Positions 9,921 through 18,359 of a stretch of DNA of 64,000 nt are shown in pieces. Every line of letters starts with the position of its first letter. The first letter of the stretch is position 1. The stretch is from DATGPD01 sp031423015 (GTDB taxonomy: Bacteria > Planctomycetota > UBA1135 > UBA2386): the NCBI GenBank assembly GCA_031423015.1, contig JANPER010000019.1, positions 1-64,000 on the forward strand, in the 5' to 3' direction. The notes beneath the pieces were generated by a model. That model did no database searches and was not told where the DNA came from. It saw nothing but the letters and a program-made list of their open reading frames with translations. The translations under genes were made by a program, and so were the position numbers.

Positions 9921-9948
9921 GCCTTCTCGGGCGGTAGCCCGAGAAGGC
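9921..9948. other. second GGTA-loop hairpin downstream of ssrA
   Basis: This is a perfect 12-bp stem (GCCTTCTCGGGC with its complement) closed by the same GGTA loop as the hairpin at 9795-9843. Both are embedded in similar CGCCGCC/GGCGGCG-rich text, so they look like two copies of one structural unit. Function is unknown: a terminator pair or a REP-like palindrome are both possible. Three imperfect copies of AGTGACGCT follow near 10000-10020. Confidence 0.6.
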
Positions 9949-10072
9949 GACGGAGGCGGCGCGAGGCGTTTGGCACGGCAAGCGGCGTGGAGCGAGTGAC
10001 GCTAGTGACGCTAGTGACGCGAGAGGCGCGCGAGCGGGACGCGTTCGGAGCTTGGGTTAGGATCTTGGGCCC

Positions 10073-13015
10073 ATGCGCTTGTTTGCCCTTGTTGTTGTGC
10101 TGGCTTCGGTTGCGCCTTCCCAGTCGTTGTTGTTCTGGCATCGGGAACGGCATCAGTTGGTGGCGGTGGAGACTGGGGTCAAGGATGCCGACGGGTTGGT
10201 GCGGGGGTTGTTGGCGGGGGCGGGGGATGCGGCGTTGAACACGGCTTTGCCGCCGGGGACGACGTTGGTGGGGACTGAGGTCAGCGGCCGGCGGGTGGTG
10301 GTGACCTTCAATGCGCGGTTTCTGGCGGCGCGGGCGTTGGGAACGCTGGAGGACGCGGTGGAGCAGGTGACGAAGACGCTGCATACGGCGGGCTTCGATC
10401 ATGTGAGCTTGTCGGTGCGGACCGAGAGAGGCGTGCTGCCGCTGCGGGAGGCGTTGGGGGAGACGGCGGTGGTGCCGGAGGCGGTGCCGCCGGGGTACTC
10501 GGTGCAGGCTTCGGTGCGCGGCGCGCTGTCGGGCAAGACCATCGCGATCTCGGCGGGGCACGGGTTCTATTGGCACTCGACGTTGGGGTGGACGACGCAA
10601 CGCGGCAACATCGGTGGGCTGATCGAGGACATCCACACCAACGAAATCGCTATGCAGGCGCTCATTCCTATGTTGTTGAACATGGGGGCGCGGGTGGTGG
10701 CGTGTCGCGAGCGGGGTGAAGTCACGCGCGAGGCGTTGGTCGACAACGATCAGGGGGCGCCGCGCTTTGTGGAGACCGGCGGCTGGTTCACGTCGGCGTC
10801 GATGGGGTATGGCGGCGGCGGCTATCGCTACGCGACCACGGGCTTTACCCCCACCGCGACGGCGACCTGGGATCTGCTCGTGCCGGTGGAAGGCAACTAC
10901 CCGGTGTATGTGTTCTTCCGCGCCGGCAGCAACCGGGCGTTCGACGCGAGGTACTCGGTGCGGCATACGGGCGGCGTCACGGTGGTGCCGGTCGATCAGA
11001 CGATCGACAACCTCACGTGGGTGTATCTCGGCACGTTCCGCTTCACGCCGAGCCAAGGAGCGCGCGTGGTGCTCGACAACCAGAGCGTGCTCGCGGGGCG
11101 CGTGGTGATCGCCGACGCGGTGCGCATCGGCGGCGGGCTCGGGTCGATCGCGCGTGGCGGCGTGCTGAGCAACAAGGCGCGCTGGCAGGAGTGCAGCCGT
11201 TACTGGACACAGTTCAGCGGCGCGCCAGCATCGGTGTTCGACTCGATCAGCGGCGGCGAAGACAACGACGACGACGTGACCGCGCGGCCGCGCTTTGCTG
11301 AGTGGGTCGGCGGCTGCGACGCGTTCGTCTCGCTGCACACCAACGCCGGCGGCGGCCTCGGCACGTCGACCTACATTTACGACGGCGGCGCCACCGCGGG
11401 GTCGGCCGCGTTGCAGACCGCGGTGCACAACCAGATCGTCGCCGACATCCGAGCTGGCTACGAGCCAGCGTGGACAGACCGCGGCCGACTGTCGGCTAAC
11501 TTCGGCGAAGTGCGCCTGCTGTCGAGCATGCCCGGCATTTTGGTGGAGCTGGCGTTCCACGATGTGGCTGGCTCGCGCGATCACGAAGCACTGCGCGACG
11601 CCGACTTCCGCAGCCTGGCGGGCCGCGCCATGGCGCGCGGCATCTTGCGCTACTTCTTCCCGGCGGCGCCCTTCCCGCCGGAGCCGCCGTTGGCGTTCCG
11701 CGTGCAACAAGATGGCGCGGGCGGGCTGCGCTTGGCATGGGACGCCGTCGCGGGGGCCACGGCCTACTCGATCGAGCAGTCACCGGACGGCAAGGGCTTC
11801 GTCGAGGTGGCGCAGGCCACCACCACGATCTGGAGCACTGGAGCCTTGCCGCACGACAGCGTGTGGTCGTTCCGCGTGCGCGCGTGCAACCCGTCGGGCC
11901 GCTCGGAGCCCACCGACGTGCTCAGCGCCGGCACCTCGCACACCAAGGTTGCCGAGGGTTTGCTGGTGCACGGCTTCGATCGGCGCGACAAGGTCGTGCG
12001 CCATTTGGAGAACACCAAGGACTACCTGCGCTTGCACGCCGACGCGATCGCGCGTGCTGGTGAGTTCTCGTTCGGTTTCGATGCGGCCACCAACGAAGCG
12101 ATCACGCTGGGTCGCGTGAGCCTGGCGCCCTACCGCGTGGTCGATTGGGCGTGCGGTGAAGAGAGCACCGAGGACGAGAGCTTCTCGACCGCGGAGCAAA
12201 CTCTGGTCAGTGCCTACCTGGCGCAGGGCGGCCGTCTGCTGGTCACCGGTGCAGAGATCGGCTGGGATCTAGAGGCCCGCGGCAGCGCTGCCGATCGCGC
12301 CTTCTACAACGGCCCCCTCGGCGCCCGCTACGTGAGCGATGACGCGAGCACCTACGGCTTCGCGCCGGTCGCCGGCAGCATCTTCGCCGGCCTGCCGGCC
12401 GGCACGTTCGACAACGGCAGCGGCCTCACCTACGACGTCGACTTCGCCGACACGATCGCGCCGCCGGACGCGCGCTCGACGTTGTGCCTCACCTACACCG
12501 GCGGTGCCGGTGCCGGCATCCAGCGCGTCGACAACCAGAGTCGCGTGGTGCACCTCGGGTTCCCGCTCGAGGCGATCAACGATCCAGGCTTGCGCGCCGC
12601 GATGATGGCGCGCGCGCTGCGCTTCTTGCTGTCGCCCCGCAGCCTCGAAGTGCCAGCGACCACGGCGCTCGGCAGTGCCAGCGTCGTGTCGCTCACGGTG
12701 CCGCAGGCCGCCAACAAGCCGTACCTACTGGCCGCCTCGCTCGGCACCGCGCCGGGCCTACCCCTGCCGGGCGGCTACACGCTGCCGCTCAACGTCGACG
12801 GCTTGTTGAACATCAGTCTGAGCCCAGGCAACGGTGTGTTCGTCAACTTCTTCGGCGGCCTCGACGCGCAGGGCCAAGCGCAAGCGGCGATCGCGCTGCC
12901 GTTGATCCCGGTACTCACCGGGTTGCCGATCTACACGTCAGGGTTCGTGTTGCCCGACCTCTCCGGGATCGCCGTCGAAGTGATGCTGCCCTGGGTCAGA
13001 ACGGTGGGCCGCTAA
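10073..13015 (+). CDS. secreted N-acetylmuramoyl-L-alanine amidase, multidomain
   Basis: This 980-residue secreted protein cleaves the amide bond between MurNAc and L-Ala in peptidoglycan, judging from an Amidase_3 fold. In order: signal peptide 1-18; a GerMN-like domain at about 55-125; amidase with candidate zinc and catalytic residues His163 (in SAGHG), Glu185, His423 (in SLHTN) and Glu493 (in GILVELAFHD); fibronectin III-like 545-630; a region of about 200 residues resembling a Rossmann-like hydrolase-adjacent domain; and a C-terminal domain (about 850-975) of the PYLLAASLG type that I associate with secreted Planctomycetes proteins. A golvesin-like beta domain (about 231-355) is inserted inside the amidase between the second and third metal-site residues. 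It supports a peptidoglycan-containing cell wall. Confidence 0.8.
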   Translation: MRLFALVVVLASVAPSQSLLFWHRERHQLVAVETGVKDADGLVRGLLAGAGDAALNTALPPGTTLVGTEVSGRRVVVTFNARFLAARALGTLEDAVEQVTKTLHTAGFDHVSLSVRTERGVLPLREALGETAVVPEAVPPGYSVQASVRGALSGKTIAISAGHGFYWHSTLGWTTQRGNIGGLIEDIHTNEIAMQALIPMLLNMGARVVACRERGEVTREALVDNDQGAPRFVETGGWFTSASMGYGGGGYRYATTGFTPTATATWDLLVPVEGNYPVYVFFRAGSNRAFDARYSVRHTGGVTVVPVDQTIDNLTWVYLGTFRFTPSQGARVVLDNQSVLAGRVVIADAVRIGGGLGSIARGGVLSNKARWQECSRYWTQFSGAPASVFDSISGGEDNDDDVTARPRFAEWVGGCDAFVSLHTNAGGGLGTSTYIYDGGATAGSAALQTAVHNQIVADIRAGYEPAWTDRGRLSANFGEVRLLSSMPGILVELAFHDVAGSRDHEALRDADFRSLAGRAMARGILRYFFPAAPFPPEPPLAFRVQQDGAGGLRLAWDAVAGATAYSIEQSPDGKGFVEVAQATTTIWSTGALPHDSVWSFRVRACNPSGRSEPTDVLSAGTSHTKVAEGLLVHGFDRRDKVVRHLENTKDYLRLHADAIARAGEFSFGFDAATNEAITLGRVSLAPYRVVDWACGEESTEDESFSTAEQTLVSAYLAQGGRLLVTGAEIGWDLEARGSAADRAFYNGPLGARYVSDDASTYGFAPVAGSIFAGLPAGTFDNGSGLTYDVDFADTIAPPDARSTLCLTYTGGAGAGIQRVDNQSRVVHLGFPLEAINDPGLRAAMMARALRFLLSPRSLEVPATTALGSASVVSLTVPQAANKPYLLAASLGTAPGLPLPGGYTLPLNVDGLLNISLSPGNGVFVNFFGGLDAQGQAQAAIALPLIPVLTGLPIYTSGFVLPDLSGIAVEVMLPWVRTVGR

Positions 13016-13066
13016 CGGATCGAGCCCGCGTGGAAAACCCGGCATTGGGCAAGAGACCCATCGCTG

Positions 13067-14572
13067 GTGGTCGATAAGTTGAGCGCCGACCCCATGCCGC
13101 CAACCGCTGAGGCGACTGAACCGATCCCCGCGGTGCCGCCCGCGGCCACTGACGAGCCGCCGACCCTGCGCAAGCAGGTGATCCGCGGGTCAATGCAGAC
13201 CATCTTCTTCTACGGTCTGACCCAATCGCTGCGGCTGGGTCTGAACCTCGCCCTGACGCGCCTGCTGTTCGAAGACGTGTTCGGGACGATGGCGCTGTGC
13301 TTCGTCCTTCTCGAAGGCATCGAGCTGTTCTCCGACGTCGGCATCCGGCCGGCAGTGATCCACAGCAAGCTCGGCGACAACCGCGACTTCCTTAACACCG
13401 CGTGGACGATCCAAGTGGCGCGCGGCGTGGCGCTTTGGCTGATCGCCATGGCGCTCGGACCGTTGCTGGCGTGGCTTTACGCGCCTAAGCACGAAGAGAT
13501 CGCGACGCTGATGCCGATCGTCGGCTTCGCGGCGGTGTTGAGCGGCTTGTATTCGACCAAGGTCCTCACCGCGATGCGGGCGATGCGACCGGCGCACGCG
13601 CTCGCGGTGCAGTTGTGCGGGCAGCTGGCGATGATCGTGGTGATGCTGTTGCTTGCCTGGAAGCTGCGCAACATCTACGCGCTGGCGCTCGGGTCCCTGA
13701 TGAGCCCGTTGGTGCAGCTCCTGATCAGCCACTTCGTGCTGGCCGGAGACAACAACCGCTTGCTCTGGAGCAGCGAGCACGCTCGCTCGCTGTTCCGCTA
13801 CGGGCGCTGGGTCTTCGTCAGCACCCTGTTCACCTTCCTGGCGCGGCAGACCGACCGCCTCGTCCTCGCCAGCTACGTGTCCGAGGTGATGTTCGGCATC
13901 TACAACATCGCCCTGGTCGGGCAGTCGATGGTGCTCGGCATGGTGACCCAGGTGGTCGAGTGGATTGCCTTTCCGGCGTACGCGCGCAGCCTGAACTCGG
14001 GCGGCAACGTGCAACTCAACTTCGCGCGCGTCAGCCTGACCATGCAGCTCGGCGCGGGCGGTTTGCTCTCGGCGCTCATCGTCGGAGCGCCCGCGTTGAT
14101 CGACTTGCTGTACCCCGACCGCTACATGCAGGCCGGCTGGATCCTGCGCCTGCTCGGCCTGGTTGGCTGGTTCTCGATCTTGGAGGCCTGCTGCAGCAGC
14201 CTGGTGAAGGCGCTCGGTACCAACCACTGGATGGCCGCCGGCCACGCGGTGAAGTTCGTCTCGCTGCTGATCGCCATTCCGCTCGGCTACCACTACGGTG
14301 GCCTGGCCGGGGCGTTGATCGGCATGATCGTGGCCGACATGACGCGCTACTTCACCGCCGCGCTCGGCCTCGACCGCCAGGGCTACAAGGTATGGCGACG
14401 CGACGCGTGCACCACCGGCGCGCTGGTGGCCACGGTTGGCCTCGGTTTGTACCTCGACAATCAGCTTTGGCACGTCGCGCCGTTGTCGCGCGTGGCCATC
14501 ACCGGCGCCGCAACCTCGCTGCCGTGGCTGGTCGCGCTGTTGCTCCTGGTGCGCCACCAGCGCGCGCGCTGA
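13067..14572 (+). CDS. MOP-superfamily oligosaccharide flippase (Wzx-like)
   Basis: The 501-residue protein has about a dozen hydrophobic segments and the N-terminal pattern of polysaccharide flippases (VIRGSMQTIFFYGLTQSLR, followed by LTRLLFEDVFG and DVGIRPAVI). Such proteins move lipid-linked oligosaccharides across the cytoplasmic membrane for export or glycosylation, which fits the glycosyltransferase-like genes upstream. The start is a GTG at 13067; an ATG at 13094 inside the Pro-rich cytoplasmic tail is possible. The last 90 bp of the gene and its stop are duplicated at 18687-18790, marking the left edge of an accessory island. Confidence 0.8.
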   Translation: MVDKLSADPMPPTAEATEPIPAVPPAATDEPPTLRKQVIRGSMQTIFFYGLTQSLRLGLNLALTRLLFEDVFGTMALCFVLLEGIELFSDVGIRPAVIHSKLGDNRDFLNTAWTIQVARGVALWLIAMALGPLLAWLYAPKHEEIATLMPIVGFAAVLSGLYSTKVLTAMRAMRPAHALAVQLCGQLAMIVVMLLLAWKLRNIYALALGSLMSPLVQLLISHFVLAGDNNRLLWSSEHARSLFRYGRWVFVSTLFTFLARQTDRLVLASYVSEVMFGIYNIALVGQSMVLGMVTQVVEWIAFPAYARSLNSGGNVQLNFARVSLTMQLGAGGLLSALIVGAPALIDLLYPDRYMQAGWILRLLGLVGWFSILEACCSSLVKALGTNHWMAAGHAVKFVSLLIAIPLGYHYGGLAGALIGMIVADMTRYFTAALGLDRQGYKVWRRDACTTGALVATVGLGLYLDNQLWHVAPLSRVAITGAATSLPWLVALLLLVRHQRAR

Positions 14573-14641
14573 GTTCGCGCGGCCGCGCACAACGGCATCA
14601 GCTCCAGATCGAGCGGTGTCAGAAAGCGTCCCGCGGTGTCG
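14481..14641. repeat. left boundary repeat of island 1
   Basis: Bases 14481-14583 (flippase 3' end plus about 10 bp) match 18687-18790 with a few substitutions and an indel. Directly after, 14589-14641 matches 18964-19016, an internal piece of the phosphotransferase gene read on the minus strand. The 170 bp that separate these two pieces on the right side are missing on the left. The simplest reading is that the flippase and phosphotransferase genes were once adjacent and convergent, and that island 1 now separates them with a decayed copy of the junction on its left side. Confidence 0.85.
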
Positions 14642-14801
14642 TGCGCCGCGAGCGCCTCACGGTTGGCGCGACCCAGAGGTCGATGTCCTTGGTGAAGCGG
14701 GGACGGGTGTGGAAGGTCACGGCGTAGCCACCAACCACCAGGAAGCGCACTTCATGGGCGCCGAATGCTGCAAACAGATCTCTGAAGTCGCGGTTCACCA
14801 T
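14619..14801 (-). pseudogene. truncated DUF6036-type nucleotidyltransferase
   Basis: From the ATG at 14801, preceded by AAGGGG about 8 nt upstream, the product reads MVNRDFRDLF, then VVGGYAVTFH and KDIDLWV, the Gly-Gly and DxD motifs at the N terminus of MNT-like nucleotidyltransferases. After about 45 residues the similarity stops and the frame runs out in unrelated sequence adjoining the phosphotransferase fragment at 14641. Complete family members are roughly 150-200 residues, so this copy is cut by the island boundary and is very probably inactive. The overlapping upstream gene is its usual partner. Confidence 0.7.
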
Positions 14802-14919
14802 TGAGCTGCCCCTTAACTGCCAGCGCATCGAGCACCATGTCCCACAGCATTTCGACGCGGTGCTCGGGCGGGATCGAGCGCCAAAACTGGTCGTCGAAGT
14901 CACGTTCCGCCTCGCCCAT
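14752..14919 (-). CDS. small partner protein of the nucleotidyltransferase
   Basis: The 55-residue product begins MGEAERDFDDQFWRSIPPEH and ends GEPRLQRSVCSIRRP. This WRS-x-PPE-xR layout and the terminal GE-x-RLQR element are what I know from small proteins encoded just upstream of DUF6036-type nucleotidyltransferases, an arrangement that looks like an antitoxin-toxin pair. Its last 50 bases overlap the start of the nucleotidyltransferase in another frame, which implies translational coupling. With the partner truncated, this gene is probably a relic. Its identity as an antitoxin is an inference. Confidence 0.55.
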   Translation of the reverse strand: MGEAERDFDDQFWRSIPPEHRVEMLWDMVLDALAVKGQLNGEPRLQRSVCSIRRP

Positions 14920-15395
14920 CGGCACGAGGCGGCCGGTGATGCGGCGTGGCGACGGAGGCTGCGAACTGCTCACGCTCCGAGGATAGCGCAAGACCCCCAC
15001 TGGCGTCTGGCAGAGTCCTGTCATCCCGTCTGGTCGTCTGCACACCGCGCGCGGACTCGATCCTGAAGACAACAGGTTGCCCCCGAGCCCAGCCATGCCC
15101 GGCGTAACCGTGCACCGGCGCTGCACAAGTCACCGCGCCAGGTTTTTCCAGCCTGATCCAACGGACAGAACGCCGATCCGCGTGCAGAAAGCGTCGCGCA
15201 AGGTCTTCGCGCGCAGGCCCAGGTTTTTGCGAGCCCATCCACGCGACAAAACGCGCGCGCAGCCGTGCAAAGGCGTGCGCCACGCGCACGACGTCGTGGC
15301 CAGCGCGCAAAAAACCCCGCCCCGCCGACCGCGGAGCCCGCCGGCGTCTCTTTGCGGCCATCTTGCCGCTCGGCCCCAAGGACGCGCTGATTCGC
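14920..15395. other. non-coding stretch with a degenerate 70-bp direct repeat
   Basis: No convincing gene is visible here. Two diverged direct copies of about 70 bp lie at roughly 15137-15205 and 15217-15290; both begin CCAGGTTTTT and continue with an ATCCA...GACA-AACGC pattern. The open frames across this stretch have shadow-like composition. Confidence 0.5.
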
Positions 15396-16180
15396 ATGTT
15401 GACGAGGAAGTTGGCGATGGCCGCGCGCGCGTTGGAGTTCTTGCGCGCGCATCCGTTCACCGATCGCAGCCAGGCCACGGTCGCGACGCAGTTTGCGGCG
15501 CTGCTCGTGGAGGCTCAATCGTGGTTTCTCGCCGAGCAGAAGGACCGGCTCGCCGCCGCCGCGGCGAAGCGTCACGGCGTGGATCTGCGCCGCGGGTTGG
15601 AGGCGAACCTGCTGCCAGGCATGGAGCGCATCGGTGGGTTCGCCATGCGCGGCGACGCGCAGGAAGCCAGCCGGTTTGCGCCGCCGCCGCGCAGCAAGAG
15701 CGAGGCAGCGTTCGTCGCCCGCGCCACGAATCTCCTCGACGCGGCGCGCGCCCATCAGGAAGCGCTGGCGCAGAGCGGTTTGGCGCGCAGTCGCGTCACC
15801 GAGCTTGCCAACGGCCTGGCCCAGTTCCGCGACGCCACGACGCTGGCGCAGGTTCGTCGGCGCACCACCACGACACGCGCACCAAGCTCGAGCGCGCGAT
15901 GGCCGAACTCACCGAGCAACTGCGGCTGCTCGATGCCTACAACCGCGTCCGCTTCCAGCGTGACGCAGCGTTGCTGAGCCGGTGGACCGCGCTGCGCACG
16001 ATCGGGCGCGTGGCCTCGCCGCGAGGCAGGAGCAGCGGCGAGGGAAGCGAGACGCCACCGGTGCCGGTGGCCAACTCGCCGGCCGGCACGCCGGTCGCGC
16101 CCAGCGCATTGGCGCCGGCGAGCGCTGGCGGTCATGATGGCGAGCCTCCGCGGCAAGGGCGACCGAACGCAGCCGCGTGA
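15396..16180 (+). pseudogene. frameshifted helical hypothetical protein
   Basis: From the ATG at 15396 the frame encodes an all-helical protein rich in Ala, Leu, Glu and Arg (FLRAHPF, LEANLLPGMERIGGFA, LARSRVTELANGLAQFRDAT). Around 15855-15875 the plausible coding continues in another frame (DTRTKLERAMAELTEQ, LLDAYNRVRFQRD, LLSRWTALRTIGRV) and ends with a Pro/Ala-rich tail at 16180, while the original frame degenerates into Thr/Ser-rich noise. A single-base change restores one protein of about 260 residues. I do not recognise a named family or function. It lies in the decayed island between duplicated chromosomal flanks. Confidence 0.6.
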
Positions 16181-16311
16181 GGCGCCGCGACGGCCGTCGC
16201 GCCGGGGTGCGCGCGCGAGAAGTCGTCACGGGTGGAGGTGACGTGCGGGCCGGAATACCAGGCTCGGAGGCTGGCTTGTCGCTCCGCCAAGCCGCAGCTA
16301 TTCTGCCCGGC

Positions 16312-16881
16312 ATGGGCGACGCGCTCCGAGTCGGGCATTACATCTCACCTGAGACCTACCTCACGGCGGAGCGCACGCGGCAGCACAAGCATGAGTACCT
16401 GGCGGGTGTGGAATACCAGATGGCGGGCGCCAGCGTAGGCCACAACCGGATCGCCGGGAACGTGTTCGCCGAAGTGCGCAGCCAACTTGCCGGCAAGCCA
16501 TGCGAGGCGTTCTCCGCGGACCTCAAGGTCCGGATCCGCACCAACACGGCTGAGTTCTACTACTACCCGGATGTCACGGTGGACTGCTCGGGCGTGGCCA
16601 ACGCTGCGCTGTTTGCGGAGCAGCCGCGGGTGATTTTCGAAGTGCTCTCGCCCGAGACCGAGCGCATCGACCGGGGCGAGAAGCTGCGCACCTACCAGGC
16701 GTTGCCCTCCCTCGATGCCTATGTGCTCGTGGACCAGCACCGCGTCGCGGTCACGGTGTACCGGCGGAGCGAGGGCGGATGGACGCGCGAGCTGCTCACT
16801 GAGAAGACCGACACCCTGGAGCTCCCGACCATCGGGTGTTCGCTGCCAGTGTCGGCGATCTACCAGCGCACGGGGCTGTAG
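16312..16881 (+). CDS. Uma2 family (DUF820) restriction-endonuclease-fold protein
   Basis: The 189-residue product has the Uma2 layout: an N-terminal SPETYLTAERTRQHKHEYLAG, then GHNRIAGNVFAEVRSQL, a DLKVRI strand, YYYPDVTVDC, a VIFEVLSPETERIDRGEK stretch containing the core acidic and Lys residues of the PD-(D/E)xK fold, and YQALPSLDAYVLVDQ. Uma2 genes are abundant in cyanobacteria and planctomycetes. Their cellular role is unsettled, although a nuclease activity is predicted. The ATG at 16312 was chosen because homology begins there; the open frame extends 45 codons upstream without family features. It is the only complete enzyme-like gene in island 1. Confidence 0.85.
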   Translation: MGDALRVGHYISPETYLTAERTRQHKHEYLAGVEYQMAGASVGHNRIAGNVFAEVRSQLAGKPCEAFSADLKVRIRTNTAEFYYYPDVTVDCSGVANAALFAEQPRVIFEVLSPETERIDRGEKLRTYQALPSLDAYVLVDQHRVAVTVYRRSEGGWTRELLTEKTDTLELPTIGCSLPVSAIYQRTGL

Positions 16882-16949
16882 GCGTCCCGCAGCTTCATGG
16901 CCCGGCCTACGTGATCGAGGTCGTGTCTTCACTCCGTCGTGGCTGGCCG

Positions 16950-17094
16950 CGCACCGCACCGATCGGCTCACTCTTGCCCAACCCGTTCGGCTTCCACGAC
17001 ATGCTCGGCAACATCGCCGAGTGGTGCCGCGATCGGAGCTGGGCTTCAAGGCGAGGGACGGTGACGGGCTGCGCGACCGAGGGCAAACGTACTA
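16950..17094 (+). pseudogene. remnant of an FGE/SUMF1-type protein
   Basis: In one frame this stretch reads APIGSLLPNPFGFHDMLGN followed by IAEWCRDRS, the hallmark of formylglycine-generating-enzyme-like (FGE-sulfatase) proteins (NxFGLYDMxGNVxEWCxD). About 10 residues later the likely continuation (DGLRDRG) is in another frame. Nothing of the rest of the roughly 250-residue domain is present. This is a fragment of a former gene, not an expressed protein. Confidence 0.65.
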
Positions 17095-17119
17095 GTCGCT
17101 TGAAGCCTGCGCGTGTTGC

Positions 17120-17398
17120 TCAGAGACTCGCCGACGGCTTCATGTGTTGCGACGCACGCCCCCACATCGGCCAGACACCGAAGATCAGCTGGAAAGGCCA
17201 GGTGAAAGCGTCGGCGGCGACCGACCCGACGATGAGCGGCAGGCCGACCACCGAACGCACACCGGTGTCCTCGGCGAGGCGGGTCGGCTTGTCGTAGATG
17301 GAGTCCATACCGTAGGTCCACCTCACGGCATGAGTGGTGGCGCAGGACGGGAGCGCTAGAACAGCGAAGAGCAACAGGCAGAGCGTGGCCTTCCTCAT
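17120..17398 (-). CDS. small YceK-like lipoprotein
   Basis: The 92-residue product has a signal peptide ending in the lipobox LPSC (Cys at 19), then a short mature chain with GMDSIYDKPTRLAEDTGV, a hydrophobic VVGLPLIVGSVAADAFTWPF stretch and a charged tail. The pattern of a short lipoprotein with one hydrophobic patch resembles YceK-type lipoproteins; no enzymatic motif is visible. It is expected to be membrane anchored. It is located in island 1, opposite in strand to the second lipoprotein at 17958. Confidence 0.6.
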   Translation of the reverse strand: MRKATLCLLLFAVLALPSCATTHAVRWTYGMDSIYDKPTRLAEDTGVRSVVGLPLIVGSVAADAFTWPFQLIFGVWPMWGRASQHMKPSASL

Positions 17399-17490
17399 GC
17401 GTCACTCTTCGAGCTTCGACGCGGCGGGACTTGACTTTGGACGTGACTTTTAGTCATCACTCGCTTCGTGCGCGAAACGCAAGCGACCTT

Positions 17491-17530
17491 GTCTCTGGCT
17501 CACGCTCCCCGTCTCTGGCTCACGCTCCCC
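17491..17530. repeat. 20-bp tandem duplication
   Basis: GTCTCTGGCTCACGCTCCCC is present twice in perfect tandem. The second copy forms the stop-codon end of the XRE regulator gene, so the duplication lies at and beyond its 3' end and leaves the coding sequence ending in the inner copy. Confidence 0.85.
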
Positions 17531-17759
17531 GCTCTGCCCGCCTCATCAGCACGCTTGGCGGCACCCCCAGCGCCTTCGCGAACCTGAAGATCGACTTCAC
17601 CGTCGGGTTGCGCACGCCTCGTTCGATGCCCGACACGTAGGTGCGGTCCAGCTCCGCCTCGAACCCCAGGTCCTCTTGCGACATGCCGCGGGCCTCGCGG
17701 GCTCGGCGCACGGCCTGCCCGAACGCAACCAGAAACTCGTCGGCCTCGCGCGACGGCAC
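17520..17759 (-). CDS. XRE-family HTH transcriptional regulator
   Basis: This 79-residue protein is essentially one HTH_3 domain: AFGQAVRRAREARGMSQEDLG forms helices 1-2, followed by the recognition helix in LDRTYVSGIERGVRNPT and then FRFAKALGVPPSVLM. It should bind DNA as a dimer; the target is unknown. The start is a GTG with no clear Shine-Dalgarno sequence. Solitary small XRE proteins like this are common regulators in accessory regions. Confidence 0.85.
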   Translation of the reverse strand: MPSREADEFLVAFGQAVRRAREARGMSQEDLGFEAELDRTYVSGIERGVRNPTVKSIFRFAKALGVPPSVLMRRAERGA

Positions 17760-17957
17760 GCGGAGGAGGGTCGGCGCCTGTCGACGATCGGTCTACGGAC
17801 TATGAGTCACGCCTTGTCGAACCGACCAACTCGAGGAGTGGCCGGGTGCGCACCCACATCGAGTGGAGGCTCCGAACGCTCGGCCGCAGTGGAGCCGTTG
17901 TCGATCCGATCAAGCCCCGCGGGCCACCCCGACGATCGCTACGCAAAGGAGATCATC

Positions 17958-18359
17958 ATGCTACGAGCCTCTGCTACCTTGACTCTTGCCCTGCTGACGT
18001 CCTGCGCGGGCCTGAATTTCGAAGCGCCGGACCAGGTTTTCGGACCTTGCCCCTCCGTCGCCGAACTACAGGCCGCGGCCAAGAATCATCTCGACCGCGC
18101 CATGTTCGATCCAGAGAGCAAACGCGATCGTTGGCTCGATCAGCAACCGCGTCGAGCGGCGCTGTGGCGGGGGCTGATCGGAGGCGGTTGGAACCACGGC
18201 TGGGGCATGCGATTCGGGCTGAACGGGAAGAACCGCTTTGGCGGCTATGTCGGCGAGAAGTCGTACTTCGTGATCCAGACTGGCGGCACAATCTACGTCG
18301 GTGAAGACCGGCTCGACAGCTTCAAGGTGGATGAGCGGCTGGCCGCACCTGGTCGCTAG
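17958..18359 (+). CDS. hypothetical lipoprotein
   Basis: The 133-residue product starts at an ATG preceded by AAAGGAG at a good spacing. The signal peptide ends with a lipobox (LLTSC, Cys at about 16). The mature part has NHLDRAMFDPESKRDRWLDQ, a Gly-rich GLIGGGWNHGWGMRFG and a final YVGEDRLDSFKVDE. I do not recognise a family. The last 50 residues look like a small beta-rich domain. It probably functions at the outer or inner membrane surface. Confidence 0.65.
   Translation: MLRASATLTLALLTSCAGLNFEAPDQVFGPCPSVAELQAAAKNHLDRAMFDPESKRDRWLDQQPRRAALWRGLIGGGWNHGWGMRFGLNGKNRFGGYVGEKSYFVIQTGGTIYVGEDRLDSFKVDERLAAPGR

Noticed and set aside
9795..9948. An attachment site for an integrative element at ssrA
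   Set aside because: No direct repeat of the tmRNA 3' end and no integrase gene occur nearby; the repeats are inverted hairpins.
9761..11710. A 649-residue minus-strand frame rich in Arg, His and Gln
   Set aside because: It lies antisense to the amidase gene, has shadow-like composition and no domain. Long antisense frames are expected at this GC content.
16177..16311. An N-terminal extension of the Uma2 protein
   Set aside because: The 45 upstream codons lack family similarity, and the ATG at 16312 matches the family start.
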